From contig CAZXCQ010000297.1 in NCBI GenBank assembly GCA_964639275.1, positions 1-7,709 of the forward strand: DNA of 7,709 bases, written 5' to 3'. Made by a program: the position numbers and the translations under genes. The stretch comes from CAZXCQ01 sp964639275 (lineage in GTDB: Bacteria > Desulfobacterota > DSM-4660 > Desulfatiglandales > Desulfatiglandaceae). Below the pieces are notes generated by a model. The model made no database searches and had not been told where the DNA came from. It saw only the letters and a program-made list of their open reading frames with translations. This document shows, in pieces, positions 1 through 5,177 of the stretch. The first letter of the stretch is position 1. The number at the start of each line of letters is the position of its first letter.

Positions 1-45
1 TAACGCTCTCTAACGGTCTCAGACAAGGATACACCCTTCAAAACG

Positions 46-97
46 GAACCCCCATACCCCTCTCCAAGTGCCAATTTTAAGAAAGCTAAATTGATAC
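46..97. repeat. Imperfect intergenic direct repeat, copy A
   Basis: A ~52-nt stretch beginning GAACCCCCAT and ending TTGATAC that matches 1429-1481 at roughly 80% by eye, with substitutions and one single-base indel. The two copies have the same orientation and bracket the MFS gene. Their role is unknown. They could be members of a dispersed intergenic repeat family or remnants of a local duplication. Confidence 0.6.
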
Positions 98-113
98 GAA
101 TTAATCATTTTTC

Positions 114-145
114 AATCGACAATCGCAAATCGACAATCACCAATC
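114..145. repeat. Short tandem repeat, period 14
   Basis: Two adjacent 14-nt units share the core AATCGACAATC (114-127 and 128-141), followed by a partial third AATC. The stretch lies just downstream of the MFS stop codon (which is at 156-158 on the minus strand). It resembles the simple degenerate micro-repeats scattered in non-coding DNA of many anaerobic Proteobacteria-like genomes. No coding potential is seen in positions 1-155. Confidence 0.5.
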
Positions 146-155
146 TTATTCCGCG

Positions 156-1364
156 TTAGGGCTTGTTTGGTGAACGCATCGCCGAGATAGCGCGGGGGAG
201 CATGAGGACCGAGGTAAAGATACAGAGTGCAGCCGCAGAGAGAACAATGAACAGGCCGTCGAAGCCCCAACGCGCATGAATCCAGGCAATAAGGGGTACC
301 GAAGAGGCCATGACCGAAAAAGAGACGATATAACGGAAGGCGTATACGCGACTTCGCCAGTCGCTCTGGGTGACCCGCCCAATCAGCACGTCGTTGATCG
401 GGACCTGCCCAAAGACCAAAAGCATAAAGCCCACCGAGGCGACGAGTGCCTTCCCACCCGTTAGACCGGACATTACCGCAAAAAAAATGGCTTGGAGCCC
501 GCTCACGAGCGTAAATACCGAGCGGAGAGAGAAATGGTCCAACAAGTATCCAACCGCGAGCTGGCCAAGAGCGGCGATGGCGAACACGATGAAGGCGTAC
601 GATCCCACCCCTGTTGCCGACTGAGCCAACTCCGAAAGGCGCTCGGCAAAGACCTTGGGCAGCGCGAAGGTTGTGCTCTGGAAAACAAGCCCCCCCACCG
701 CGGTGGAAAAAAACATGATAACAAACACACGAGCAAGGAGGCGCCTGTCCATCCTTTTGGTGTCGGAAGCCTTTTTGACCTCAACATGGCGATCGACAAC
801 CCTGTCGCCCTTTGCTCGAACCGCATATACGAGCCCTGCATAGACCAATCCTGCAACAATGGCGATGACACCTGGCCCGACGAAGGCCGAGCGCCAACCC
901 GCATGATCGATTAGAGACCCCGTGATGAGGGCGGCGGAGGCAATCCCGAGATTTCCAAAAATCCCGTTAATGCCAAGGGGTACACCCGTATTCTCACGCC
1001 CCTGAACCACGAGCGCGAGACCGACCGGGTGGTAGATCGCCGCGAAGACGCCGATAAAGAAAAGACTGATCGCAATCTGGAGCGGTGTCTCCGCAACCAC
1101 GGTGGAGATTGAGCTCAGGCCGATGCCGATGAAGAACGCAACCATCATACCCTCGCGGCTCCATTTGTCGGCAAGCCAGCCTGCAGGCACCGCGGCCAGG
1201 CCAAAGGCCACGAAGCCGGGCGTGGCATACGGGATAAGCTCGGCATAGCTCAGACCCCATTCGCGGGAAAGAGTGAGTGCGGCCACCGTGGCAAAGACCA
1301 ACATGAACAGGTGGTCAAAAAAGTGGCCGATGTTTAGAAAGACAAAGTGGGTTCGATTTACCAC
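156..1364 (-). CDS. Major facilitator superfamily (MFS) transporter
   Basis: A 402-residue polytopic inner-membrane protein with about 12 hydrophobic segments, the length normal for a secondary MFS transporter. A motif-A-like loop, GWLADKWSRE (residues 62-71), follows TM2. An IYHP motif (110-113) in TM4 resembles the FHP motif of the fosmidomycin-resistance (Fsr)-like and other DHA1-type drug/proton antiporters. A charged, Lys/Arg/Asp-rich cytoplasmic loop at about 183-208 separates two six-helix halves. The start is GTG, because the reading frame has a stop seven codons upstream and an AAGGA Shine-Dalgarno sits 8 nt before the GTG; a nearby ATG is in another frame and hits a stop at once. 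The gene is monocistronic, lies 184 nt downstream of the DUF89 gene on the same strand, and is bracketed by a ~53-nt direct repeat. The substrate cannot be read from the sequence; efflux is a guess from family resemblance. Confidence 0.88.
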   Translation of the reverse strand: MVNRTHFVFLNIGHFFDHLFMLVFATVAALTLSREWGLSYAELIPYATPGFVAFGLAAVPAGWLADKWSREGMMVAFFIGIGLSSISTVVAETPLQIAISLFFIGVFAAIYHPVGLALVVQGRENTGVPLGINGIFGNLGIASAALITGSLIDHAGWRSAFVGPGVIAIVAGLVYAGLVYAVRAKGDRVVDRHVEVKKASDTKRMDRRLLARVFVIMFFSTAVGGLVFQSTTFALPKVFAERLSELAQSATGVGSYAFIVFAIAALGQLAVGYLLDHFSLRSVFTLVSGLQAIFFAVMSGLTGGKALVASVGFMLLVFGQVPINDVLIGRVTQSDWRSRVYAFRYIVSFSVMASSVPLIAWIHARWGFDGLFIVLSAAALCIFTSVLMLPRAISAMRSPNKP

Positions 1365-1428
1365 AACATCCGATCCTTATGGGAGCGTAACACTTTTGCC
1401 GTTTGAAAGCCGGGCAAATGGGGATCCC

Positions 1429-1481
1429 GAACCCCCATTCCCCTGTCTAAGCTCCAATTTTGAAAAAGGTTAAAATGATAC
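1429..1481. repeat. Imperfect intergenic direct repeat, copy B
   Basis: This second copy of the repeat at 46-97 lies 65 nt upstream of the MFS start codon. The shared blocks include GAACCCCCAT, CCAATTTT and the terminal TGATAC. Because the copies flank exactly one gene, the pair could reflect insertion or duplication of the MFS cassette. No transposase or target-site duplication is visible. Confidence 0.6.
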
Positions 1482-1494
1482 ATGGGGGCATTAC

Positions 1495-1540
1495 GACATG
1501 CTGAACCCGACCGCTTCGGCTGGGTTTGGTTGGCCATGTC
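1495..1540 (-). terminator. Nested stem-loop downstream of the DUF89 gene (possible transcription end)
   Basis: An inner hairpin (1504-1526) pairs AACCCGACCG with CGGCTGGGTT across a CTT loop, with one A-C mismatch and one G-T wobble. An outer pair GACATG (1495-1500) / CATGTC (1535-1540) encloses it. It lies just past the DUF89 stop codon, where a terminator would be expected, but no U-tract follows on the minus strand. It may therefore be a rho-dependent pause site or a cruciform rather than an intrinsic terminator. Confidence 0.4.
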
Positions 1541-1548
1541 ATATCAAT

Positions 1549-2427
1549 TTAGTGGTCCCCGTGCCACATGGCCCAGAAGCTCCCTGCCGGGGCCTTTAAA
1601 TAGTCCTGCATAGGCTGGCATTTGGCCCGGAAAAGAAAGAAGATCGGTGTGGGCAGATCCCTTGGATAGATGGTCTCGAAATTGGCCATTCCCTTTGAGA
1701 TGATCAGATCGGCATTGTCCAGAAGACCAATGAATTTCCTTGAGAGGCGATCCCATTCAATCCCTACCCCGTCGATACCGGTGTCAACCACATCGGGGAA
1801 CCTGTCCTCCAAACGGGCGTGCCGGAGATCGCTCCGGGTCAGATCGTTTACGGCGGGACCACTCTTTACCGCCAGGACCGTTCGATGCGAGCGGTCTCGA
1901 AGGTATTCAAAAAAAGGATAGTCAAAATAGATTTCACCCGCGTTATCGGCCAGGTAGAGGATCAGTTCCGGACCGCTTGAAAGGAAGTCGTCAATGCGAG
2001 ATATATCATCGCGAAAGAATCTCAACCCCTTCCGGAGTTCCAGCGGGATCTCTGCCAGGGTTTCTTCGGGTCTCTTGAAAAAATCCAGGCTGTTTCCGAG
2101 GGCGGCAAGATCGATCCGGGAACGGAGACCGTCCCCCTTATGGTATTCCACCCGGGCAAAGATCTCTCGGGCCAGTTCCATTTCTGTGGCCCTGAACCGG
2201 GCATAGGGATCAGGGACACCCGTAAGACCTCTAATCTCCCTGAGTATATGGTTGGCTATCTCAGGAGAGGTCATCACTCTTTCTCGTGCCCTTTCGATAA
2301 CCCTGTGAGCTGCCCTTTCGGCGTGCTCTCTCAGGGCCGCGTCATCTTTGCTGATAAAGGTTGCGGCCAAATGGGCAAGACCCACGAGGCAGTCCACACA
2401 CTGAGGGATGGGTTGAAGCGATTTCAA
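1549..2427 (-). CDS. DUF89 / ARMT1-like domain protein (probable metal-dependent phosphatase)
   Basis: A 292-residue soluble protein of the DUF89 (ARMT1-like) superfamily, close to the prokaryotic AF1104-like subgroup. Family hallmarks in order are an N-terminal CVDC pair (C10, C13), an all-helical N-terminal domain to about residue 150, the metal-site motif LADNAGE (159-165), KSGPAVND (188-195), KGMANFE (245-251) and a late AKC (268-270). DUF89 proteins are divalent-metal-dependent phosphatases, several of which act in metabolite damage control on phosphorylated sugars or cofactor precursors; the substrate here is unknown. The start is TTG at 2425-2427, supported by GGGAGG 7 nt upstream and by the placement of CxxC right at the N-terminus, as in relatives. 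The gene is divergent from hgcA, with 193 nt between start codons, so the two may share a control region. No link to mercury metabolism is established. Confidence 0.85.
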   Translation of the reverse strand: MKSLQPIPQCVDCLVGLAHLAATFISKDDAALREHAERAAHRVIERARERVMTSPEIANHILREIRGLTGVPDPYARFRATEMELAREIFARVEYHKGDGLRSRIDLAALGNSLDFFKRPEETLAEIPLELRKGLRFFRDDISRIDDFLSSGPELILYLADNAGEIYFDYPFFEYLRDRSHRTVLAVKSGPAVNDLTRSDLRHARLEDRFPDVVDTGIDGVGIEWDRLSRKFIGLLDNADLIISKGMANFETIYPRDLPTPIFFLFRAKCQPMQDYLKAPAGSFWAMWHGDH

Positions 2428-2462
2428 AGGCAGACCTCCCGGTATTGGTATGGTTTTTCATT

Positions 2463-2490
2463 ATCCTATCAGGGAAAAGATGTAGTTCAA
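2463..2490 (-). promoter_or_regulatory. Candidate sigma-70 promoter of the DUF89 gene
   Basis: On the minus strand, TTGAAC (complement of 2485-2490) is followed after 16 nt by TAGGAT (complement of 2463-2468); an overlapping GATAAT (2460-2465) would give a 19-nt spacer. The site lies about 35 nt upstream of the TTG start and its Shine-Dalgarno. Boxes were picked by eye and only partly match the consensus. Confidence 0.35.
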
Positions 2491-2517
2491 GGAAAAAGAT
2501 GAGGCGGACCCCAGGAC

Positions 2518-2546
2518 TTGACAGGAGCGCGGTTTTAATGGATACT
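2518..2546 (+). promoter_or_regulatory. Candidate sigma-70 promoter of hgcAB
   Basis: A perfect TTGACA (2518-2523) is separated by exactly 17 nt from GATACT (2541-2546), which matches 4 of 6 bases of the -10 consensus. Transcription would start near 2553, leaving a leader of about 68 nt before the ATG at 2621. This promoter sits upstream of the ATG-led frame, which supports the idea that the 2621-2749 region is translated as part of hgcA. Confidence 0.45.
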
Positions 2547-2592
2547 TCTCAATAGCCGTACAAAAGACATGCGCGGTTAGCCAGTTCAACGC

Positions 2593-2609
2593 CTCCTCGG
2601 GACGGGGAG
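2593..2609 (+). promoter_or_regulatory. Leader hairpin overlapping the hgcA Shine-Dalgarno
   Basis: CTCCTC (2593-2598) can pair with GGGGAG (2604-2609) around a GGGAC loop, giving 6 bp including one wobble. GGGGAG is also the only Shine-Dalgarno candidate for the ATG at 2621 (11 nt spacing). If formed, the hairpin would hide the ribosome binding site and could lower or condition translation. It is small and could be coincidental. Confidence 0.3.
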
Positions 2610-2620
2610 TACTTACTCTT

Positions 2621-3811
2621 ATGAATCAGACAAAAGACACCCCTGAAATGCTCAGGACCGTCAGTTTTCAACCCGCTCAGGCCTTTGTGGATGCGCTCAA
2701 GGGCGATCCCAAGGGTGGGAGCTGTTGACCTCAGGGTGGTGGGGCTCAGTTGAGCCTTCCACGACTTGACCAGCCCTTTGTAGAGGGATCGGTCCAGACC
2801 CCGGTGGGGGCGGTCCCCCAGGTCTCTTCCTTGTTGGTCTGGGCCGACCGGTGGGGGGGTATCAAGGCCCGGTGGGGGGTGGGCAGGATGCGATATACCA
2901 TAGACCCTGGGCTGTATGCCCTGGGAAGCCCTGATGAACATTCACCGGTCCTTGTGACTGCCAATTATAAGATGAGCTTTGATCGGCTGCGCGAGGCCCT
3001 GCCGGGCCGTGACGTGTGGATACTGGTGCTGGACACCGACGGGATCAATGTCTGGTGCGCGGCAGGGAAGGGGACATTCGGGACAGAAGAACTGGTGCGG
3101 CGTGTCGCCTCAAGCGGGCTGGAACAGATTGTATCCCATCGGGAGCTGATACTTCCCCAGCTGGCAGGACCCGGGGTTGCAGCCCACCAGGCCATGAAGC
3201 TATCCGGTTTCAAGGTCATCTATGGCCCCATCCGGGCAATGGATCTGCCCGCTTTTCTCGACGCCGGTCTAAAGGCGACCCCTGAGATGCGACAAAAGAC
3301 CTTTGCTATTGGCGAGCGGGTAGTCCTCATACCCATCGAGCTCGTGGATGCCTTCAAATGGACCCTGCCGGTACTCCCCGTTTTTTTCTTTCTCGGGGGT
3401 CTGGGAACGCCCGCAGGATTTTGGTCCAACGCCACAGACTATGGGCTTTTTGCGATCGTTGCCCTGTTGGGCGCCCTGGTGGCAGGGTCGGTCCTGACAC
3501 CCCTTTTCTTGCCCTGGCTCCCGGGCCGTGCCTTCTCGCTAAAAGGCCTCGGTATGGGTCTTTTGACGACACTTGTACTTGCGATCTTTCGTGGAGGGGA
3601 TCTGGCTGCATGGCAGGGCCGTCTGGAAATACTGGGCTGGTTTTTTATAATACCGGCCTTTTCGGCGTTTCTGGCAATGAATTTTACGGGGGCCTCTACC
3701 TATACCTCCCTTTCAGGGGTGAAGAAAGAGATGAAGTGGGCCGTTCCCCTCGAGATTGGAGGGGGGGTTGTAGGGTTGTGCCTCTGGCTGGGATCGCGGT
3801 TTACAACATAG
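2621..3811 (+). CDS. hgcA: Mercury methylation corrinoid protein HgcA, candidate selenoprotein
   Basis: HgcA is a membrane-anchored corrinoid methyltransferase that passes a methyl group to Hg(II), giving methylmercury. The diagnostic cap-helix motif NVWCAAGK is at residues 143-150 of the long form, with the putative Co-ligand Cys146 (equivalent to Cys93 of the Desulfovibrio ND132 protein). The corrinoid domain spans roughly residues 60-235 (TPVGAVPQV, RWGVGR, SPVLVTANYK, VIYGP). Five hydrophobic segments follow (about 250-392), including LPWLPGR and AMNFTG, both family-typical. Start choice: the uninterrupted frame can begin only at TTG 2750, leaving 8 residues before conserved sequence. An in-frame ATG at 2621 with GGGGAG upstream adds 43 codons, interrupted only by TGA at codon 36 directly after Cys35. 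A SECIS-like hairpin follows the TGA, so I annotate the 396-residue form read through as selenocysteine. The conservative alternative is 2750-3811 (353 aa). hgcB follows after 13 nt. Confidence 0.9.
2726..2728 (+). other. In-frame UGA, candidate selenocysteine codon (Sec36 of HgcA)
   Basis: This TGA is the only stop in the frame between ATG 2621 and the hgcA stop at 3809-3811. It is preceded by TGT (Cys35), so read-through would yield GGSC-Sec-PQGGG, a vicinal thiol-selenol pair. Codons on both sides look like normal coding sequence for this genome. A hairpin with SECIS-like geometry lies downstream at 2739-2762. A genuine stop, with translation restarting at TTG 2750, is the alternative. Confidence 0.6.
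2739..2762 (+). promoter_or_regulatory. Candidate bacterial SECIS element in hgcA
   Basis: GTGG (2739-2742) plus GGCTC (2743-2747) pair with GAGCC (2752-2756) plus CCAC (2759-2762), giving 9 Watson-Crick pairs, a two-U bulge on the 3' side (2757-2758) and a four-base AGUU loop (2748-2751). The hairpin begins 10 nt after the TGA and the loop 19 nt after it. Bacterial SECIS elements are stem-loops inside the coding region just past the UGA, with a small apical loop carrying a G in its first two positions; this structure meets each of those criteria. The bulged U on the 5' side known from E. coli fdhF is not seen. Confidence 0.55.
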
Positions 3812-3824
3812 AGGAGCCTACAGA

Positions 3825-4172
3825 ATGGGACAACTGATTTATCTCAAAAATGTGGTCACCCTGGCGCTTGAGCAGGAAAAATGCGTGGGGTGCGGTATGT
3901 GCCTTATTGTTTGTCCGCATGCGGTGCTCAGGATGAATAACGGCAATGCCATGATCGAAAACCGGGATCTCTGTATGGAATGCGGGGCCTGCGCCCGGAA
4001 CTGCCCTGCGGAGGCCATCACGGTCCAGGCAGGGGTGGGGTGTGCCGCGGCAGTCATCAACACGGCCCTGGGCCGGGACCCCTCTTCATGTTGCTGCGTG
4101 ATAGAGCCGGCCGGAGACCACGGGGACCGGGTTGTAAGCCCAAAACCATCCTCCCGGTCCAGTTGCTGCTAA
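3825..4172 (+). CDS. hgcB: Mercury methylation ferredoxin HgcB
   Basis: HgcB is a 2[4Fe-4S] ferredoxin thought to reduce the HgcA corrinoid to Co(I) and to deliver or bind Hg(II). Two CxxCxxCxxxCP motifs are present (C20, C23, C26, C30 and C50, C53, C56, C60). The HgcB-specific AGVGCA segment contains Cys73, the same number as the conserved Cys of the ND132 protein. The tail is unusual: at 115 residues the protein is about 20 longer than the ~95-residue reference, with CCC at 89-91 and another CC as the last two residues (114-115). The linker between them is Pro/Ser-rich. The start ATG has GAGGAG 8 nt upstream (overlapping the hgcA stop), which fits tight translational coupling in an hgcAB operon. 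It is probably cytoplasmic and associated with membrane-bound HgcA. The identification is firm from motifs plus the adjacent hgcA. Confidence 0.95.
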   Translation: MGQLIYLKNVVTLALEQEKCVGCGMCLIVCPHAVLRMNNGNAMIENRDLCMECGACARNCPAEAITVQAGVGCAAAVINTALGRDPSSCCCVIEPAGDHGDRVVSPKPSSRSSCC

Positions 4173-4200
4173 TGAATATCTGTGGGCGTTCACAGATTCA
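4173..4200. terminator. Stem-loop between convergent hgcB and diiron gene
   Basis: ATCTGTG (4178-4184) pairs perfectly with CACAGAT (4191-4197) around a GGCGTT loop; TGA/TCA (4173-4175/4198-4200) extends it past a two-base bulge. It begins right after the hgcB stop in the 54-nt gap between two convergent genes, a usual place for a bidirectional terminator. There is no clear U-tract on either strand, so its termination activity is uncertain. Confidence 0.45.
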
Positions 4201-4226
4201 CACCTTTGGCCACAATGATCCCGCTG

Positions 4227-4736
4227 CTATCCTCCCCAGGGCATTTTGGAATAGATCTCGGTCAACTTGTCCCTGTACTCCCTGAAGAATTTTTCGTGGC
4301 TCCTTTCCCAGCCAGCCAGCATATTGAGGGCCTCTTTGGCTATTCCCCCTGCGTTTTGAGCCATCCTCTCATAGAACTCGCTCAGGTCCTTTTCGATCAA
4401 CCAGGCCGTGTTGAAGACGGTCACATCCGGTATCATTGACTCATAGACACATCGCTCCAGGAATTCGGATCTTGCCCGGTCGTCAAAATAGTTGGTAGGT
4501 TCGAGAACCCGGTCGACCACTTCTGAGAGGTCGATCTCCTTCTCCCTTTTCAGATCCTCCAGGATCGAATTGATAAAGAGGATGTGCCGCTCCTCTTCTT
4601 CGATTATCCGCTTGAATGCGGTGACTGCGGCCCCGACCCCCATCCGCCGGAGTGAGGTCTCAAAAAAACTCTTCCCTGTCTTTTCCTGGTTGAGGGCATA
4701 TTCGAATACCCTGACCAGAGTCTGATCCTTTGCCAT
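4227..4736 (-). CDS. Ferritin-like (rubrerythrin-type) diiron domain protein
   Basis: A 169-residue, almost wholly helical protein with the four-helix diiron pattern of the ferritin-like superfamily. Visible ligand candidates are Glu18 (NQEKTG), Glu48-x-x-His51 (EEERH), Glu115 or Glu118 (IEKDLSE) and Glu144-x-x-His147 (ERSHEKFF), that is E...ExxH...E...ExxH. No C-terminal rubredoxin CxxC domain is present, so it is not a full rubrerythrin. Such proteins in anaerobes usually handle peroxide or oxygen stress or store iron; the precise reaction here is unknown. The start is ATG with a very strong AGGAGGAGG Shine-Dalgarno, suggesting high expression. It converges with hgcB, so it is not part of that operon. 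A cluster of overlapping palindromes lies 30-65 nt upstream of the start and may bind a regulator. Confidence 0.85.
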   Translation of the reverse strand: MAKDQTLVRVFEYALNQEKTGKSFFETSLRRMGVGAAVTAFKRIIEEEERHILFINSILEDLKREKEIDLSEVVDRVLEPTNYFDDRARSEFLERCVYESMIPDVTVFNTAWLIEKDLSEFYERMAQNAGGIAKEALNMLAGWERSHEKFFREYRDKLTEIYSKMPWGG

Positions 4737-4765
4737 TTTCCTCCTCCTGTTGCTGCATGGTGAAG

Positions 4766-4801
4766 AGACAGACTAACTGTCTACATAGACTAAGATCTTA
4801 G
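4766..4801. promoter_or_regulatory. Cluster of three overlapping inverted repeats upstream of the diiron gene
   Basis: Three perfect dyads are packed into 36 nt: AGACAG-5 nt-CTGTCT (4766-4782), GTCTA-CA-TAGAC (4779-4790) and the fully palindromic CTAAGATCTTAG (4790-4801). They lie in the promoter/leader zone of the minus-strand diiron gene, the usual place for an operator of a dimeric repressor. A weak promoter (TTGAAT, complement of 4837-4842, 16 nt before TAGAAA, complement of 4815-4820) would place them around or just after the transcription start. The cognate regulator is unknown. Confidence 0.4.
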
Positions 4802-4849
4802 AATTTGTGTTAGGTTTCTACATATTGTGGTGCCTGATTCAAACAGATA

Positions 4850-4930
4850 CTGGATGCTGGCCACTGGATACTGGTTTTAAAAGGAATGTTCTTTGATTTA
4901 TCCAGGATCGAGCATCCAGCAACCAGCATC
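4850..4930. repeat. Imperfect inverted repeat built from CTGGATGCTGG-type units
   Basis: The left arm (about 4850-4873) contains CTGGATGCTGG followed by ACTGGATACTGG. The right arm (about 4910-4930) contains AGCATCCAGC and ACCAGCATCG, its near reverse complement. They are separated by about 37 nt of AT-rich sequence. The units are also near tandem repeats of each other, which resembles the degenerate GGATACTGGATGCTGG micro-repeats found in intergenic DNA of many environmental anaerobes. Confidence 0.5.
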
Positions 4931-5068
4931 GTGGAGCCTCCTCTGTTTGAGGCGGAGCTTCGTTAGAATACCCCGGCAATATAGCCCATCCTGCGTTACA
5001 ATGTCAAAAGGGCCGTCCTCATACCACCAGTTCTAATAGGCGTCGGTGGTTTGATACGAATAATGGTA

Positions 5069-5098
5069 TTGCCAGGGGCAGGAAGGATGTTTTATAGT
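5069..5098 (+). promoter_or_regulatory. Candidate sigma-70 promoter of the acyl-CoA dehydrogenase gene
   Basis: TTGCCA (5069-5074, 5/6 match to the -35 consensus) and TATAGT (5093-5098, 5/6 match to the -10 consensus) are separated by 18 nt. Transcription from about 5105 would leave a ~70-nt leader that contains the hairpin at 5111-5140. Confidence 0.45.
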
Positions 5099-5110
5099 CT
5101 TTGCCGCTTT

Positions 5111-5140
5111 TTTGTGCAGTCGATATAGTGTCGACACAAA
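5111..5140 (+). promoter_or_regulatory. Leader hairpin before the acyl-CoA dehydrogenase gene
   Basis: GTCGA (5119-5123) pairs with TCGAC (5131-5135) around a 7-nt loop, and TTTGT (5111-5115) pairs with ACAAA (5136-5140), leaving a 3-nt bulge; ten pairs in all. As DNA it is also a dyad that could be an operator just downstream of the predicted transcription start. Confidence 0.35.
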
Positions 5141-5177
5141 GTTTGGTTTGCAAATGGAAACAAGGGAGGCAGCGCAG

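Larger units (their letters stand above)
4737..5177. other. Long divergent intergenic region (441 nt)
   Basis: No convincing gene is seen on either strand between the diiron gene and the acyl-CoA dehydrogenase gene. The stretch holds the operator-like palindrome cluster (4766-4801), a long imperfect inverted repeat (4850-4930), a small GCCTC/GAGGC hairpin (4936-4953), a candidate promoter for the dehydrogenase (5069-5098) and a leader hairpin (5111-5140). An open frame antisense to the dehydrogenase that enters this region is a shadow. Confidence 0.6.

Noticed and set aside
492..914. A 140-residue plus-strand open frame opposite the MFS gene
   Set aside because: Its composition is that of an antisense shadow (rich in His, Arg, Asp and Pro) and it has no ribosome site or family motif, while the minus strand encodes a clear transporter.
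2621..2728. A free-standing 35-residue leader peptide gene before hgcA
   Set aside because: It is in frame with hgcA, ends on a Cys codon before a TGA followed by a SECIS-like hairpin, and so is better explained as the first part of HgcA. A leader peptide is not excluded.
4227..4736. Full rubrerythrin
   Set aside because: The diiron helices are present but the C-terminal rubredoxin-like CxxC domain is absent, so only a ferritin-like call is justified.
5112..5177. Longer N-terminus for the acyl-CoA dehydrogenase from TTG 5112 or ATG 5154
   Set aside because: Neither has a ribosome site, the added residues do not look like the family, and ATG 5178 has GGGAGG at good spacing and gives a typical length.
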